A stretch of DNA of 64,000 nucleotides, taken from NCBI GenBank assembly GCA_010093485.1, contig MU001497.1, positions 66,181 through 130,180 of the forward strand, in the 5' to 3' direction. The translations under genes were made by a program, and so were the position numbers. Source of the stretch: Karstenula rhodostoma CBS 690.94. Its lineage: Eukaryota > Ascomycota > Dothideomycetes > Pleosporales > Didymosphaeriaceae. The notes under the pieces are model-generated. The model was not told where the DNA came from, did no database searches, and worked only from the letters and a program-made list of their open reading frames with translations. Of the stretch, positions 11,906 through 23,283 are shown in pieces (positions within the stretch are counted from its first letter, which is position 1; each line of letters opens with the position of its first letter).

Positions 11906-13420
11906 ATAGCAGACCCACCTAATATTAAGAAGTATAAAGGCGCTAAAGAGTACTCTTTAAATAAGAGTATAAAGAAAAATATAGCTACTTAGGTAAAGAA
12001 GACTAGTAAAGAGCTTACTATAGAGCGCGATAAAACAGCAGATAATATATATTACTCTAAGTTCTAAAAGAATACCTTCCTACTAGCTACGCAGCTAATT
12101 ATTAATTAGCTACTAATAAGAGACCAGCCTAATATACTAAAACAGTTACGTATCTAGTTAAACAATATATATAATATAATATAGTAAGTTAAAGAAGTAT
12201 TAGGTAGTATTAGGTACTAATATATTTAATAGCTTTAATACTAGAACTACTTGGCGCTATAAGGTAGCAGCCCGTACTAGCTAAGATATTAGTAAAATTA
12301 AGGCTAAGTAGTTTATAGAGAAGTAAGTTTAGTATTTTAATATTTTTAGTTTCCCTACTCTAACTCTAATAATACTAATATCTACCTAACTACCTAATAC
12401 CTTAACTAATACTGGAGCCTTATTATTAAAGACTTTAGACTAGTAATTACTTAACCTATCTACTATTCTTAAGAGAAATAAGAAAGAAGAAGTTAAAGTA
12501 GACTAAAAGGCCTTTAGGTAAGAAGTTCTTAATACTAAAATTAGTATTAAGAATATAGCTACGCTTAATACCTAGATTATTATAAGGGATAAGACTACTA
12601 AATACTTTAAAACTCTATATAAGAAGTAGAACTATCTTTACTAGGGTTTTAAGATTTTTCTTAATAACCTATAGGATAAAGATCTCCTATTTATAAGTAT
12701 ATAAGTATTTTAAAACTAATACCTTACTAATACCTACTAGGTATAGATTAAGTAGATACTAGCTAGGTTAGATATATAAGTTTAGGATCTGATTCCAGTA
12801 AAGAGGATATTAGCTTAAAAGAGTATAAAGGTAAGTTCCTATTTAAACTATAGTATTCTTAACTAATTTAATATAGTACTATATACTATATAAGGCAACC
12901 TTATTAGCTATATAATATCTCTCTATATATAAGACTTTAAGAATTGCTTACCTACTATTTATAATTTTATAGTCTAAGTAGGAGAGGGTACTTATTAGTC
13001 TATTCTATATAGCCTAATTTACTGGCTTCTTCTACTAATCTATGGTCTGTGTAGTATACTAGAATATATATAAAGAGGGTATTACTCTACTACTTCCTAG
13101 TCTATATAAGAAGTATATACTATACTCTATTTTATAAGTAAAGTATTAGCTATAGTATTAGGTATTACTAATAAGTTAGGGACTATATATTTAGAGCGAG
13201 TAGATTTACTAGCAAAGAGGCTGCTTATATTCTAGATATAGTATTTAGCGATAAGGAGGATCTACCTAATAATATAGATTAAATTATAGATATACTTTAT
13301 AGCACTAAGGATAAGGACTAGGTAATAAATTAGCAGGAGGTATAGTATTAGGCATACTAAAAGGTATTAGGCCTTATAATAGCTAGAAAATAGTCCCTAA
13401 GTATAAAAGTAACTAATTTA
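11906..13420 (+). pseudogene. Unrecognised cargo gene of the Helitron (decayed)
   Basis: Starting from an ATA (probably a mutated ATG) at 11,906, forward translation gives a hydrophilic, Lys-rich protein beginning (M)ADPPNIKKYKGAKEYSLN. It continues through FLLATQLIINQLLIRDQPN to about 12,200. Coding-like stretches resume downstream, for example VLNTKISIKNIATLN near 12,530 and FRASRFTSKEAAYILDIVF near 13,200. Stops are of the Q-to-stop type, and introns are likely between blocks. It converges on the Rep-helicase gene. No domain was recognised. It could be a captured host gene or an accessory gene of the element. Confidence 0.5.
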
Positions 13421-13427
13421 ACCTCTA

Positions 13428-16400
13428 TTATTTATCCTTCTTTCTTACCTTTATATATTTCCTATTTTTAGACCTTAGATACTGGAAAGGAAAAGAAGTC
13501 TTAAATATAAAGCCTTTAATACTCTATACACGTAATAGGGTAATATATAGTAAACTAGTAATAAAGTCCTTTTTCCTAGATATAAGTATCCTAGCTAAAA
13601 TAAGACTAAAACCTTAGGACTTATATACTGTAATAGCCTATACTAAGTAGAGAGGAAACTGGACCCGCGTAATAACTACCTAGTTATAAAGGAACTCGCA
13701 AGATATAGGGAAGATAGGTATAGCTACCTTACCTACCTCTATAGTATATAGACCAGGCCCTATATACTAATTAAAGGTAGTAAGAATAGCTAAAGGGGGT
13801 TCCTTTATATAGTCTATAGTGGCTGGATACTATATAATATTATTAACCTCGCTAATAGCTCTATTAACAAGACCACGCTCAGTCTAAGTATTAGCTAGAA
13901 GTATAACCTTAGCACTAATAGAAAGGAGAAGTTTACTCTCTAGATTACTAGCTTCTATTAATAGTATTATTACGTGTATAGGGTTATTATATTTAGCGTA
14001 GTAGGCTAATACTGGCTGGTATTAGTCCTAAAGATAATTATAATTAATTATATTAACCTTATAGCGTTTAGCGTAGAGGTATATAGAATTATAAAAAGTA
14101 TCTATCTCTAAATCCAAAAGAATAGCCCTATAATAAGTTTGGAATAGTAACTAGTCCTACTAAGTACTTTTATTAACTTAAAGTTGTAAGAGGGTATTCT
14201 AAAAGTTGGCCTTACTATCTCCTTATTAGTGTTAAACAGTATTAAGAATAATAGTTTTTAAGAATTACTAGTAGAGCTACTTTACGCAGGTATTAATAGG
14301 TCCTTTACTTAGTAATGGATTATATAAAGGTCGCTGGGTAATAGGTAGTAGCTAGTAAAAGTCTCTAGATATAATAATATTTAGGCTAGCAAAAGAGAGG
14401 TATATAAATTAAGGATAGATTTTACTAAGTTAGGTACTAATCCAAGCTAGTATATTAAGACTAACTATAGACTTCTTATTAATAATAAGATAGTGTATAG
14501 AGAAGAAAGTAAACTGTAACTACTATAGAGTAGTAGTAGGTAGTGGTGGTATAATCCCTCCTATATATATAATTGGAATCCGGAAAAGGCTATTAATTAT
14601 TTGGCCATTAATTAGGAATATAGTAACTCTAGTAGGCGCAGATTAGATAATAGGAGATAGTATACCTGCTTCCTTAGCTAGTTAATTAAGGTAAGTTAAA
14701 ATTATTTTAATAACGTAGGTTTTACCAGTGCCAGCTTTCCTATTAAGATTAATAAGAAGCTATAGTAGTACCCTCCTACTAAGGATTATCTTAAAATAGT
14801 TTATTACTGCGTTAAAGGCAATCCTTTATTAAGTAGCCAGAGTATTAGGGTTAGTATTAGGCTATTCTACTCTAGTAATAGGATGTTCCTGGATTAACTG
14901 CTTCTAGTAGGTTAAACTACTTAGGTCCTAGTGGTTATTATATTCCTCAGTACCCTAGTCCTTAGTATAGTTAATAGGCCTAGACTCTAGTGCATCTTAG
15001 TTAACTAGTTTACTATTAATAGTAGGTCCTTAAGCTGCTAGCTTATCTAACTTAAATTGGTCTTAAATAGGTATTTCTTTAAGTTCTAGGTCCTCTACCT
15101 CTACCTAATTAAGATCATCTCTATAATAATTAATATACTTATAGGTATAATATATACAATAATAGTAATAGGCCTTAGTATTAGTCTTAAATAACTGCCC
15201 CTAAAAGTTGCGAATATTATCTATATACTAGAAGGGATAATAAAGTATAAGCTTAACACGATAGAAGTAGGCTGGATCTAATATAGGAGAGTACTGTAGA
15301 TAATAGAATAGAATACGTAGTTTAGCCCTAGGTTACCTAGAGGGGATCTTACTCTTATAATTAAAATATAGAAGGAAGTTAATATAGTAGAGGCTATTAA
15401 GTATAGATAGGCGTTCCTTATATTTCTAGAGTATTAACTTTCCACTCTAGAATAGAGTACTATTAGGATTAAGCTCTTCCTTATTTATCTATTAGACTTA
15501 ATAAAAAAAGAATATAGTAGACTATACTTCTTTAGGCTGGCAATTAATACTTATTATAACCTGTATAGACTGTATAAGTAGAAGGCTAAATAGTATATAT
15601 ATAACTTCTTAGGCTAAATAGTCTCTTTCCCTAATTGTTTTATTTATAAGCTTAGATATAAATAAAGTAAGAGTATAATTTTTACTTAGGTAGGGAAGAA
15701 TAGATACTGTAAGGTTTGCGTAGGAAATAGTATATTTTTTAGTCTTTAAGGTATATACACTAATATACTAAACTATACCAGCTATACTAGTATAGACTTA
15801 GATATTAGTATTAGCCCTCCAGCCCAATACTAACGCAGGATAGAAAGGGTTAAGTTATATATAATTATAGACAGGTTTAAAGCGTCTATATTACTTCCTA
15901 GGGGGAATAATAAAAGTAGGGTATAAATAAGTAGGCTAAGGAGCCCTAAACCTATAGGTTTCCTCTCCTATAGTAGTATTCTTCTAAAGACAGTAACTAG
16001 AAACACATTAGTATATATAATACCAGGTAAGGATTAATAATAGTTCCTAGTTATTAAACTTTATTTCTATAAAAGGAAGTGATAATAGTATCGCGGTATT
16101 AATTAGAATAATAGTACTATTAGATTATATTAGTTTAGGATAGATTACTAAAATAGTATTAGACTAGTATTAGGCCAGGCGTTTAATATCAGCCTCTATA
16201 GCTAAAGGGCCTAATTCTAGGTCTAGATCTAGAGTATTACCAATATAGTAGAGCCTATAGTTATAGGTACTCCCACGCCCCTACCATTTATAGCGATCCC
16301 AGGAGTCCTGGATATTAAGAAGAGGGATAAGGATATACTTTTTAAATATAGTAAATTAAATATAGAAATAGTAAGCTATAATATAAGGATATTCTTTTAG

Positions 16401-18250
16401 AAAGTCCTAAGCGAGTCTCCTCTATATATTTAAGGTTACTACCTGCCACTCCTTAAATCGTAGTATAAACCAGAGGAGATTATACCAAAAGTTATTAGTA
16501 ATAGAGAAAGTAATAAATAAGATAGGACTTTTTAACTACTTAATCTAGAAAGTATTAGGCAGGTATTAGGTAGTTAAGGTTATAATAACTTACTGTAGTA
16601 TTAAGCTTCCTACCTTTTTATTGCCAGTATAGCCGTGTTCCCTAGAGCTAGGCGCCTATATAAACAACAGAGTTAATTAGCGATACTCCTTAATTAGGCC
16701 CTAAAAAGGTAGCCTGAATATCCTTAGCCTATAATAGAAAACTATTAATACCTCGCCTAGCCATAAAACTAGCCTATATTGCAGATACCTTCTATATTAT
16801 TATATTAAATAGAGTAAACCAAAATTAAGGATAGTAAGTAAAATATCTATCTTTATAATAAAGAAGGTAATATATATAGGTAATAAGATTAACTTCTTAT
16901 AGACGAGGCTCATTATAATTACCTATACTAGTAGGGTATAGTAAAGGGAATATAAGACTTAGGTAATAAATACTTCTAGTAAACTTAGTAATTAGTATTA
17001 GGTAAATAGCTCCCATAAAGAGGTAAACACAGCTAGTATAAGAATAAATTTAGTCCTAAAGAGATTTAAACTTAGGGGCAGCTGCACCTAAATTAGGTAT
17101 AGCTAAGACCTCTAGAGACTTATCCTTATTCTTATATATATTATCTTTAGTACTAGCCTCTTTATTACTACTATATACGCTCTTACCTCCTCCTTATATA
17201 GAAGTAGTACTGGGTAGTATACTACCTATATTTAAAGGATAAGACTACTAGCTAAAGGAGGTATTAGATATAGTATTAGTTATTTAACTAAAACTAGAGT
17301 CTTTAGGACTAAGGTAAAGAACCTCTAGTTACTACTTAATAGAACTATTAATAGAAAGGGATACAAGAGCCTTATAGTTAATAGTAATATTTTAGTAGCC
17401 AGGATAATAGGTAACTAAAAATAGAAGCCACTACTATATAATAGAACAGCGTATATAGTAGTCCTTCTTAAATTAGTAATTAATCCAATCTAGGTTATCC
17501 CCCTTAGTCTAGGCAGGCTTTAGGATAATAATCTTAACCTCTTAAGAAAACTATAGAAGTTAAGAAAAAGGTGTTACTATATTAATAGCAAAGTTATAGA
17601 TATAGCCGCGATAATAGTATTAGGCCCCCCTATAGGTACGTATCTCTATAGTAACCTAAACCTAAGCAAGTAGGTATTCTTCTATATTAGTAAGAGGTGG
17701 TAATAATAAAGATAGAGGCCTTAAATCTATATTATTCCTACTTCTATATAATAGAATAAAATCTAGTCTATTATTCTTTATCTAATCCTAGTAGCAGTTA
17801 TTACACTCTCCCTAGATAATATAGAGGTTAAACCACTAGCGATTATAGATAGAGTAAGTACTTATCTAAATATTCTTAAGCTCCTAATAGAATACTAATA
17901 TATAGTTTAATTCTTTAGGTAGAAGTGTAAGTTCTTATAGATAGTCTAGATTTATAGGATCTAAAGGTTACTAAATAGGAGGATCCTACTAATATATTTA
18001 GTCTTTAGTAGTTATAAAGTCCTCTATAAAGAGGTCCCTACTACTAAATTTATCCCTACTACTTTTATCGCTATAATTAGGTACAGGACTATTAGAGGAG
18101 GTAAAGTCTAATACCTTACCTAATACCTATAGACCTAGGGATATAGGAGTAGGCTAGATAGGTATTTATACTATTATAAATTAAATAGATCTTGTATCCA
18201 AATCCTCTATATATAATAGTAAAGGAGTATATAGTGTTAATTATATTGTG
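13428..18250 (-). pseudogene. Helitron Rep-helicase (RepHel), RIP-inactivated
   Basis: Reading minus-strand 5' to 3', the N-terminal region near 17,600-17,830 contains CNNC and the block IEEYLLAQV, with RGYIYNF, resembling the DUF6570-type N-terminus of Helitron proteins (Q read where TAG/TAA stands). Around 16,620-17,000 follow FPLLYPTSIG and SVVYIGAQLQGTRLYWQ, typical of the Helitron_like_N domain. The Rep HUH motif is at 16,257-16,265, within WDRYKW-GRGSTYNYRLYY, where the family has H-N-H; both His read Tyr through C to T changes. The Pif1-like helicase follows: Walker A KAGTGKTYVIK (14,718-14,735 core), SAPTRV...LINGQIINSLF, then GPGLYTI, IPIFPIS, and AITVYKS-GFSL near 13,605-13,640. It ends at 13,428. 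Frames stay aligned over hundreds of codons with only RIP-type stops. The gene is dead but almost full length. Confidence 0.88.
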
Positions 18251-19832
18251 TTTGGCCTAGGAGAGGATATTAGAAGAGGGATCTAATAGGCCTTATATAA
18301 TAAATAATAGCTATCCTAAGATAACCTTTATAGGGTTAGTCTTATTAGGGTAAAGAGCTATAAAAGACTTAGTAAAGATAATAGAGTATAAGGTGTAGAA
18401 TATAGTTAAGTTATAGTATTAGTAGGCCCACTAATAACGCGGCGTTTAGAAAGAGGTATAATAGGAGTTAGTAGAGAATATTTTTATCTATAATATATAC
18501 AGCGTTTCTTTAGTTTTCTATTTATAAAGATATTAAGAATTAGATTAAGTAGATAACTGTATTTATAGTAGAGTAGTATAGGTCCCTGGCCTACTATTAC
18601 TAATTAATAGAGAGATAGTATATAGCTAGAATAGGTAGTATAATATAAAAACGCGTCTATAAAGTAGGTATTAGTCTAGGTATTAGATAAGGATACACGT
18701 AAAAAAAAAAAGGCAGGGTATAACTAATCTACTTTAAAAATTTATTTTATACTAATTTAGAAATATAATCTATTATAGGAGGAAATACTTTTATTCACTA
18801 TTATCTATATAATCTTAGAAGAAGGGGAGAATAATATCTTCTATAATAGACTTAAATTACTTAGCCTTATAAAGGCGCCACTTAGCCTATTCCTAGAGCT
18901 CTAGAACCTTATAAAAGAGGATATACTCCTAGTTAGAATTATTAGGATACTCCTTATACTACTAATGCTATCCTATAACAATTGTATAGTACTTAAGAAA
19001 GGTATACTAATAAGGAAGTAAAGTATTATAAAGAGAGTATTATATAGTATTTATAGTAGAATATAATAGGTTAGCTAGTAAAGATATATAGGATAATAGT
19101 GTACTTTTTAATATAGAAGGATATAGTATTGCGACTTTAGGGTAGGTAAATTTAGGGGGTAATAGCGCCTATAAATCCCTATTAATATTAGTTAAGATAA
19201 TAATAAGGAGGGATATCTATACTTTATTCTATCTATTATAGCTATAATATTATCCTAGATAAGTATATCTATATTATATATAATAGGCGCTTTAGTACTA
19301 GGAGAACTTCTACTCTATTAGAAGGTATTAGGAAGCACTATAGAAATAAAGGATATAGATAGTATTCTATAGGTATAGAATATCTTAGAGGATATTAAGG
19401 TAGATAAAGGAGATAGTATAAGACTGCTAGAAGTATTATTAAAGTTAAGTATTATAACAGCGTTGTGGTAAAAGGATAGATAAGGGATAAAGTTAAATTA
19501 AGTTAAAAAGGAGATTTTAAGTTTTTAAAGTATTAGTTAGTATTAGGCTAGACTAATACCTAAAGAAGGATCGCGTACTAGGTAAATATTTAGAAATATA
19601 TAGCTAAGTTTAATATTCTATAGCTAGAGCGGTTATAGATAATATATTAGTTATATTAGTGTTTAGGGAAATATTGTTATATCGCGTTTTAAGGACTAAT
19701 TAGAACGTGTAAAACGCCTTTTTTTAGCCAATAGAAAGCCTAAAATCCTCTATCCCGATTAGGCAATATATAGCCCTAAGGTTTAGCCGGCTATATAGAA
19801 GCTCTACTATAATAGTTTACTTCCTCACTTTA
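18251..19832 (-). other. 5' section of the Helitron, possible further decayed gene
   Basis: Between the RepHel start and the 5' end lies about 1.6 kb of intermediate-AT DNA. Minus-strand translation near 18,780-19,000 gives a hydrophilic, Gln/Glu-rich coding-like stretch (for example EYILFYKVLEL and SIIEDIILPFFQDYIDNSE). I could not assign it to a family. It may be an extra cargo gene or an unusually long leader. Confidence 0.3.
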
Positions 19833-19845
19833 TTCGTTATAAATA
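19833..19845 (-). repeat. Terminal (5') copy of the 13-bp asymmetric inverted repeat
   Basis: TTCGTTATAAATA ends the element at its right side. Host-repeat sequence ATAATAAGGGC resumes at 19,846. It pairs with 10,072-10,084. Confidence 0.8.
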
Positions 19846-22421
19846 ATAATAAGGGCTACTATAATAAAATATAATTAGTAAGACTTTAATTTAAATAATA
19901 CTATTTTTTTAGATAAATTATTTAATAATACTCTATATCTATTAGATTAAAATAATAATAATAAGGAGGTAGGTACTAATAATATAATAAATTAAGTATA
20001 AACCCTAATCCTTTAATAGTTATATTATTTTATTTTATTTTATAAGTACTAAATATAATATTCTACTATCTACTATTATTTAATTCTAGTTTACTTTAAA
20101 TATTATTAAATAATATTAAATATATCTAAGAAGGGTAAAAAGTATACTATATAAAATAGTACTACTAATAATACCCCTACTATCTCTATAGAGAAAGTTA
20201 AGAAGATAAAATTAAATATTAAAAATTAGTAGGAACTAACTAAGTATTATATAAAGTATAATAAAATAGTTAGAAATAATATTTTTTTTTTTTTTTTTTC
20301 CTTTTAGGGTAAAAATATAGAGCTCTACTAATCTAATTTTATATTAATTTATATATAATTATATTAAATAATAGTAAATAGTATATATTCTTATTTTTAA
20401 TATAATTATATATAATAACTAAAAGTATTTTTTATTTTATTTTAGATTTACTATCTATAAATATATTAGGAACTAATATAATATTATATTTATTACTAAA
20501 GAATAATATTAAATAATATTAAATACTATAGTATAGTATAAAATAGTTTTACTTTATATAGAATCTAGTAGAATAGTTAGTTATAAATAATATAATCTTA
20601 CTTTAGATTTACTATTTAGAATTCTATCTATAACTAATTTAATATTATATTAATTACTAGAAAATAGAATTAAATACTATTATATTCTATATATTTATAT
20701 AAACTAGTTTTTTTTTTTATATATAGTTATATAGTATATAATTTTATATATAGATTATAACTTATTTAGATTTTTATAGAAAAGTTATATTTTAGTATTT
20801 TATAGAATTATAACTCTATATATATCTATAGAGACTTACTATTTACTATATTTAGTAGTTCTATTACTTAATAAGTAGATACTTATATAAGAATTAAAGA
20901 TAATTACTATTTATTATACTTAGTAGTTTTATTATTTATTACTTATAATTTTATACTTATCTCCTTCCTTATAGTAGGTAAGAATTTAATAAGCTTATTA
21001 AGTAAATAGTTATTATTATAAATACCTATTAAAATTATATATTTTAGAGGTAATATAAACTAAAAAGGTATAATTCTACTTTATATATAATTAAAACTAG
21101 AGTTTAATATTTTAAAAAGTTCTTAGAGCTATCTATTAGTTAATATTAAATAATATAATTTAATATTAAATACTATCTAATAATATTAATTAGTATCTTA
21201 CTAGTAGTTTCTACTAGAATTAGTATTATTATAAATACCTACTAAAATTATATATTATAGAAATAGTATAAACTAGAGAGATATAATTCTACTTTATATA
21301 TAGTTAAAACTAGAGCTTAATACTTTAAGAGGTTTTTAAAGTTACCTATTAGTTAATATTAAATAATATAATTTAATATTAAATATTATCTAATAATATA
21401 AGGTTATTATAGTTAAGTTATAGTTAAAATAGATAGCTTAAATATTAATTTTAAAATTAGAAAATTTTATTAATTATTAAGTTTACTATCTTTTATATAC
21501 TTAGGTAATATAGTTAAATTATATAAATATAAATACTATTTTAGCTATACTTATAAACTATATATTATAGAATAAAATCTTATTAATATAGCTAGAATAT
21601 ATTTTATTATTTAAGTTAATAGTTTCTAAAATTCTTATTAGTAGTTAACTAGATATTATAAAATTAATTATAGAAAATATTATAGGGCTTTTTTAAAAGC
21701 TATTTATATAATATTATAAATAAGAGTAATAAAAACTTTAGTTCTTATTTTAAACTAATTTATACTATAGGTATCTAGTATTTAATAGAATTAAGTCTAA
21801 ATTAATAGCTTTTAATTAAGTAGATATATACCTAGTACTTAATTAAATTAAATTTAAATTAATAACTTTTAATTAGATAGGTATTAGAACTAGTAAGGTA
21901 TATTATTTTAGTAATTACTAAGAATTTTCTTTATTTAATTAATATAGTTTCTTAAAAGCTATCTATATAATAGAATACTTTTAATTAAAACTAAGAATAG
22001 TATAATAGTATACTAAATATAAAAATAGATTACTAATAAAATATAATAGCTTTTATTAGATTATAATACTACTATATAATTTAATATAAATAAAAATAAA
22101 TTAAATATTATTATTTATATTATATCTTTAATCTAACTAGCCTTTTATATATTATATAATATATAAATTACTATAAAATTATATTAAATAATATTAAATA
22201 TAGAATATTTCTAAAAACTAACTTAGTATTCTATAAAATAGAATAAAATATTATAATATAGTACTTTTTTATATTAGGGTTACTATATAGGCCCTATTTC
22301 TATATAAACTAATTCTATATTATATTTATTATTATAGAATAATATTAAATAGTATTAAATATAAAAAGTCTATAGAATATAATATAGTTTTATATAAATA
22401 GAAATTTTTTTTTTTTATTTT

Positions 22422-22850
22422 AGGGTCTAGATATTATATAAGATTTTAGTATATTTTAATAACTAAAATTATTTTTTTTAATTTAGAATTCTTTATTATT
22501 AAATTTTTTTATTTTAGGGTCTAGGTATTATATAAAATCTTAGTATATTTTAGTAACTAAAATTATTTTTTTTAATTTAGAATTTTTTATTATTAAATTT
22601 TTTTACTTTAGAGTCTAGGTATTATATAAGANNNNNNNNNNGAATTTCTTATTATTAATTTTTTTTACTTTAGGGTCTAAGTATTATATAAGATCTTAGT
22701 ATATTTTAGTAACTAAAATTATTTTTTTTAATTTAGGGTTCCTTATTATTAAATTTTTTCACTTTGGGGTCTAGGTATCGCGTAAGATCTTGGTATATTT
22801 TAGTAACTAAAATTATTTTTTTTAATTTAGGCCTAGGTATTTTTTTACTT
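22422..22850 (+). repeat. 94-bp tandem array, copy B, interrupted by an assembly gap
   Basis: Units start at 22,422, 22,516, 22,610, 22,672 and 22,766. The 62-bp spacing across the run of N at 22,632-22,641 instead of 94 shows that about 32 bp, or 32 bp plus whole units, is missing there. The final unit retains CG dinucleotides and GGGG, so it is less mutated than the rest. Confidence 0.85.
22632..22641. other. Assembly gap (10 N)
   Basis: Ten N characters lie inside the 94-bp tandem array. The true gap length is unknown, and repeat collapse is likely. Confidence 0.99.
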
Positions 22851-22911
22851 TAGTGAATGCACGGGCTATTATTTTCCTACTTAGGGCCCTAAAGTGAGGA
22901 GGCCTATATAT

Positions 22912-23283
22912 ATAGACTTGGATAATAATGGTGACGATAATAATAACGATACCAATACCGATGAGAGCGATAGCCTTGGCTCGATTAACGTCACGTCTGG
23001 CAGTGATACAGATAGCAGCGATCTGACCAGCTACCTGAGCGGCGACTTGAGCAGCGGCGGTTCAAGCACTGGGGATGATACAGGAGCTGCCGATGTCGAA
23101 AGCATTCGTTCAAAAAGCGGCTTCTCTTTTCAATACGGACAGGACGAACTTACAGTCGCAAAGAAGGAAATAGTGCCTGCACCTGAAGATGTGTTCTCAG
23201 AGTGCAACTGTGCGGAGTGTGTACCAGGAACGATTTTTTTCGCGAATAGCCGTAGTCTAACATGTAGACGTGGCCATCTGTAG
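22912..23283 (+). pseudogene. 5'-truncated gene fragment abutting the transposon (acidic, Asp/Ser/Gly-rich)
   Basis: The open frame continues from the transposon tail into unique DNA and has no ATG; the only near start is a GTG inside the transposon. The encoded stretch is Asp/Asn/Ser/Gly-rich low complexity (DLDNNGDDNNNDTN), then a short C-terminal part with CNCAEC and a second Cys. It probably represents the last exon of a gene whose upstream part was removed or displaced by insertion of copy B. It could also be a chance frame. The function is not recognisable. Confidence 0.35.

Larger units (their letters stand above)
10036..19845 (-). mobile_element. Helitron-like element (Helentron/Helitron2 type), about 9.8 kb
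   Basis: The insertion interrupts copy B at a site still intact in copy A (1,932/1,933). Joining the flanks TTAAT and ATAATAAGG restores the empty site exactly, with no target duplication beyond a one-base ambiguity. Read on the minus strand, the 5' end (right) starts with a 13-bp motif whose inverted copy lies just inside the 3' end (left), followed by a perfect hairpin and a short tail. That asymmetric layout is typical of Helentrons/Helitron2. The interior encodes a Rep-helicase on the minus strand, which confirms the class. It also carries a histone H3-like gene and a second unknown gene. The interior is richer in G+C and CG than the flanks, so it is younger or less RIP-damaged than its host repeat. 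Every frame has stops, so the element itself is probably not autonomous now. Confidence 0.88.
1..22911. repeat. AT-rich, RIP-degraded repeat block
   Basis: The stretch is overwhelmingly A+T with very few CpG or CpA sites and no long open frame on either strand. Repeated copies differ almost only by C/T and G/A changes, the signature of repeat-induced point mutation in ascomycetes. It is a mosaic of nested transposon copies listed separately. The boundary with normal-GC genic DNA is sharp, near 22,911. Such blocks are usually heterochromatic in fungi (family knowledge, not seen here). Confidence 0.9.
8409..22911 (+). repeat. Unclassified transposon, copy B, split by a Helitron-like insertion
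   Basis: Bases 8,409-10,035 match 307-1,932 of copy A and bases 19,846-22,911 match 1,933-5,025. The 9.8 kb between is foreign to the element. The right end lies directly against genic DNA at about 22,911. The last tandem unit (around 22,766-22,850) is the least mutated part of the copy and still contains CGCG, so RIP damage is uneven along the element. Confidence 0.75.

Noticed and set aside
1..22911. CRISPR-like or centromeric satellite interpretation of the AT-rich block
   Set aside because: Repeats are transposon copies with transition-only differences; there are no regularly spaced short repeats with unique spacers and no long uniform satellite.
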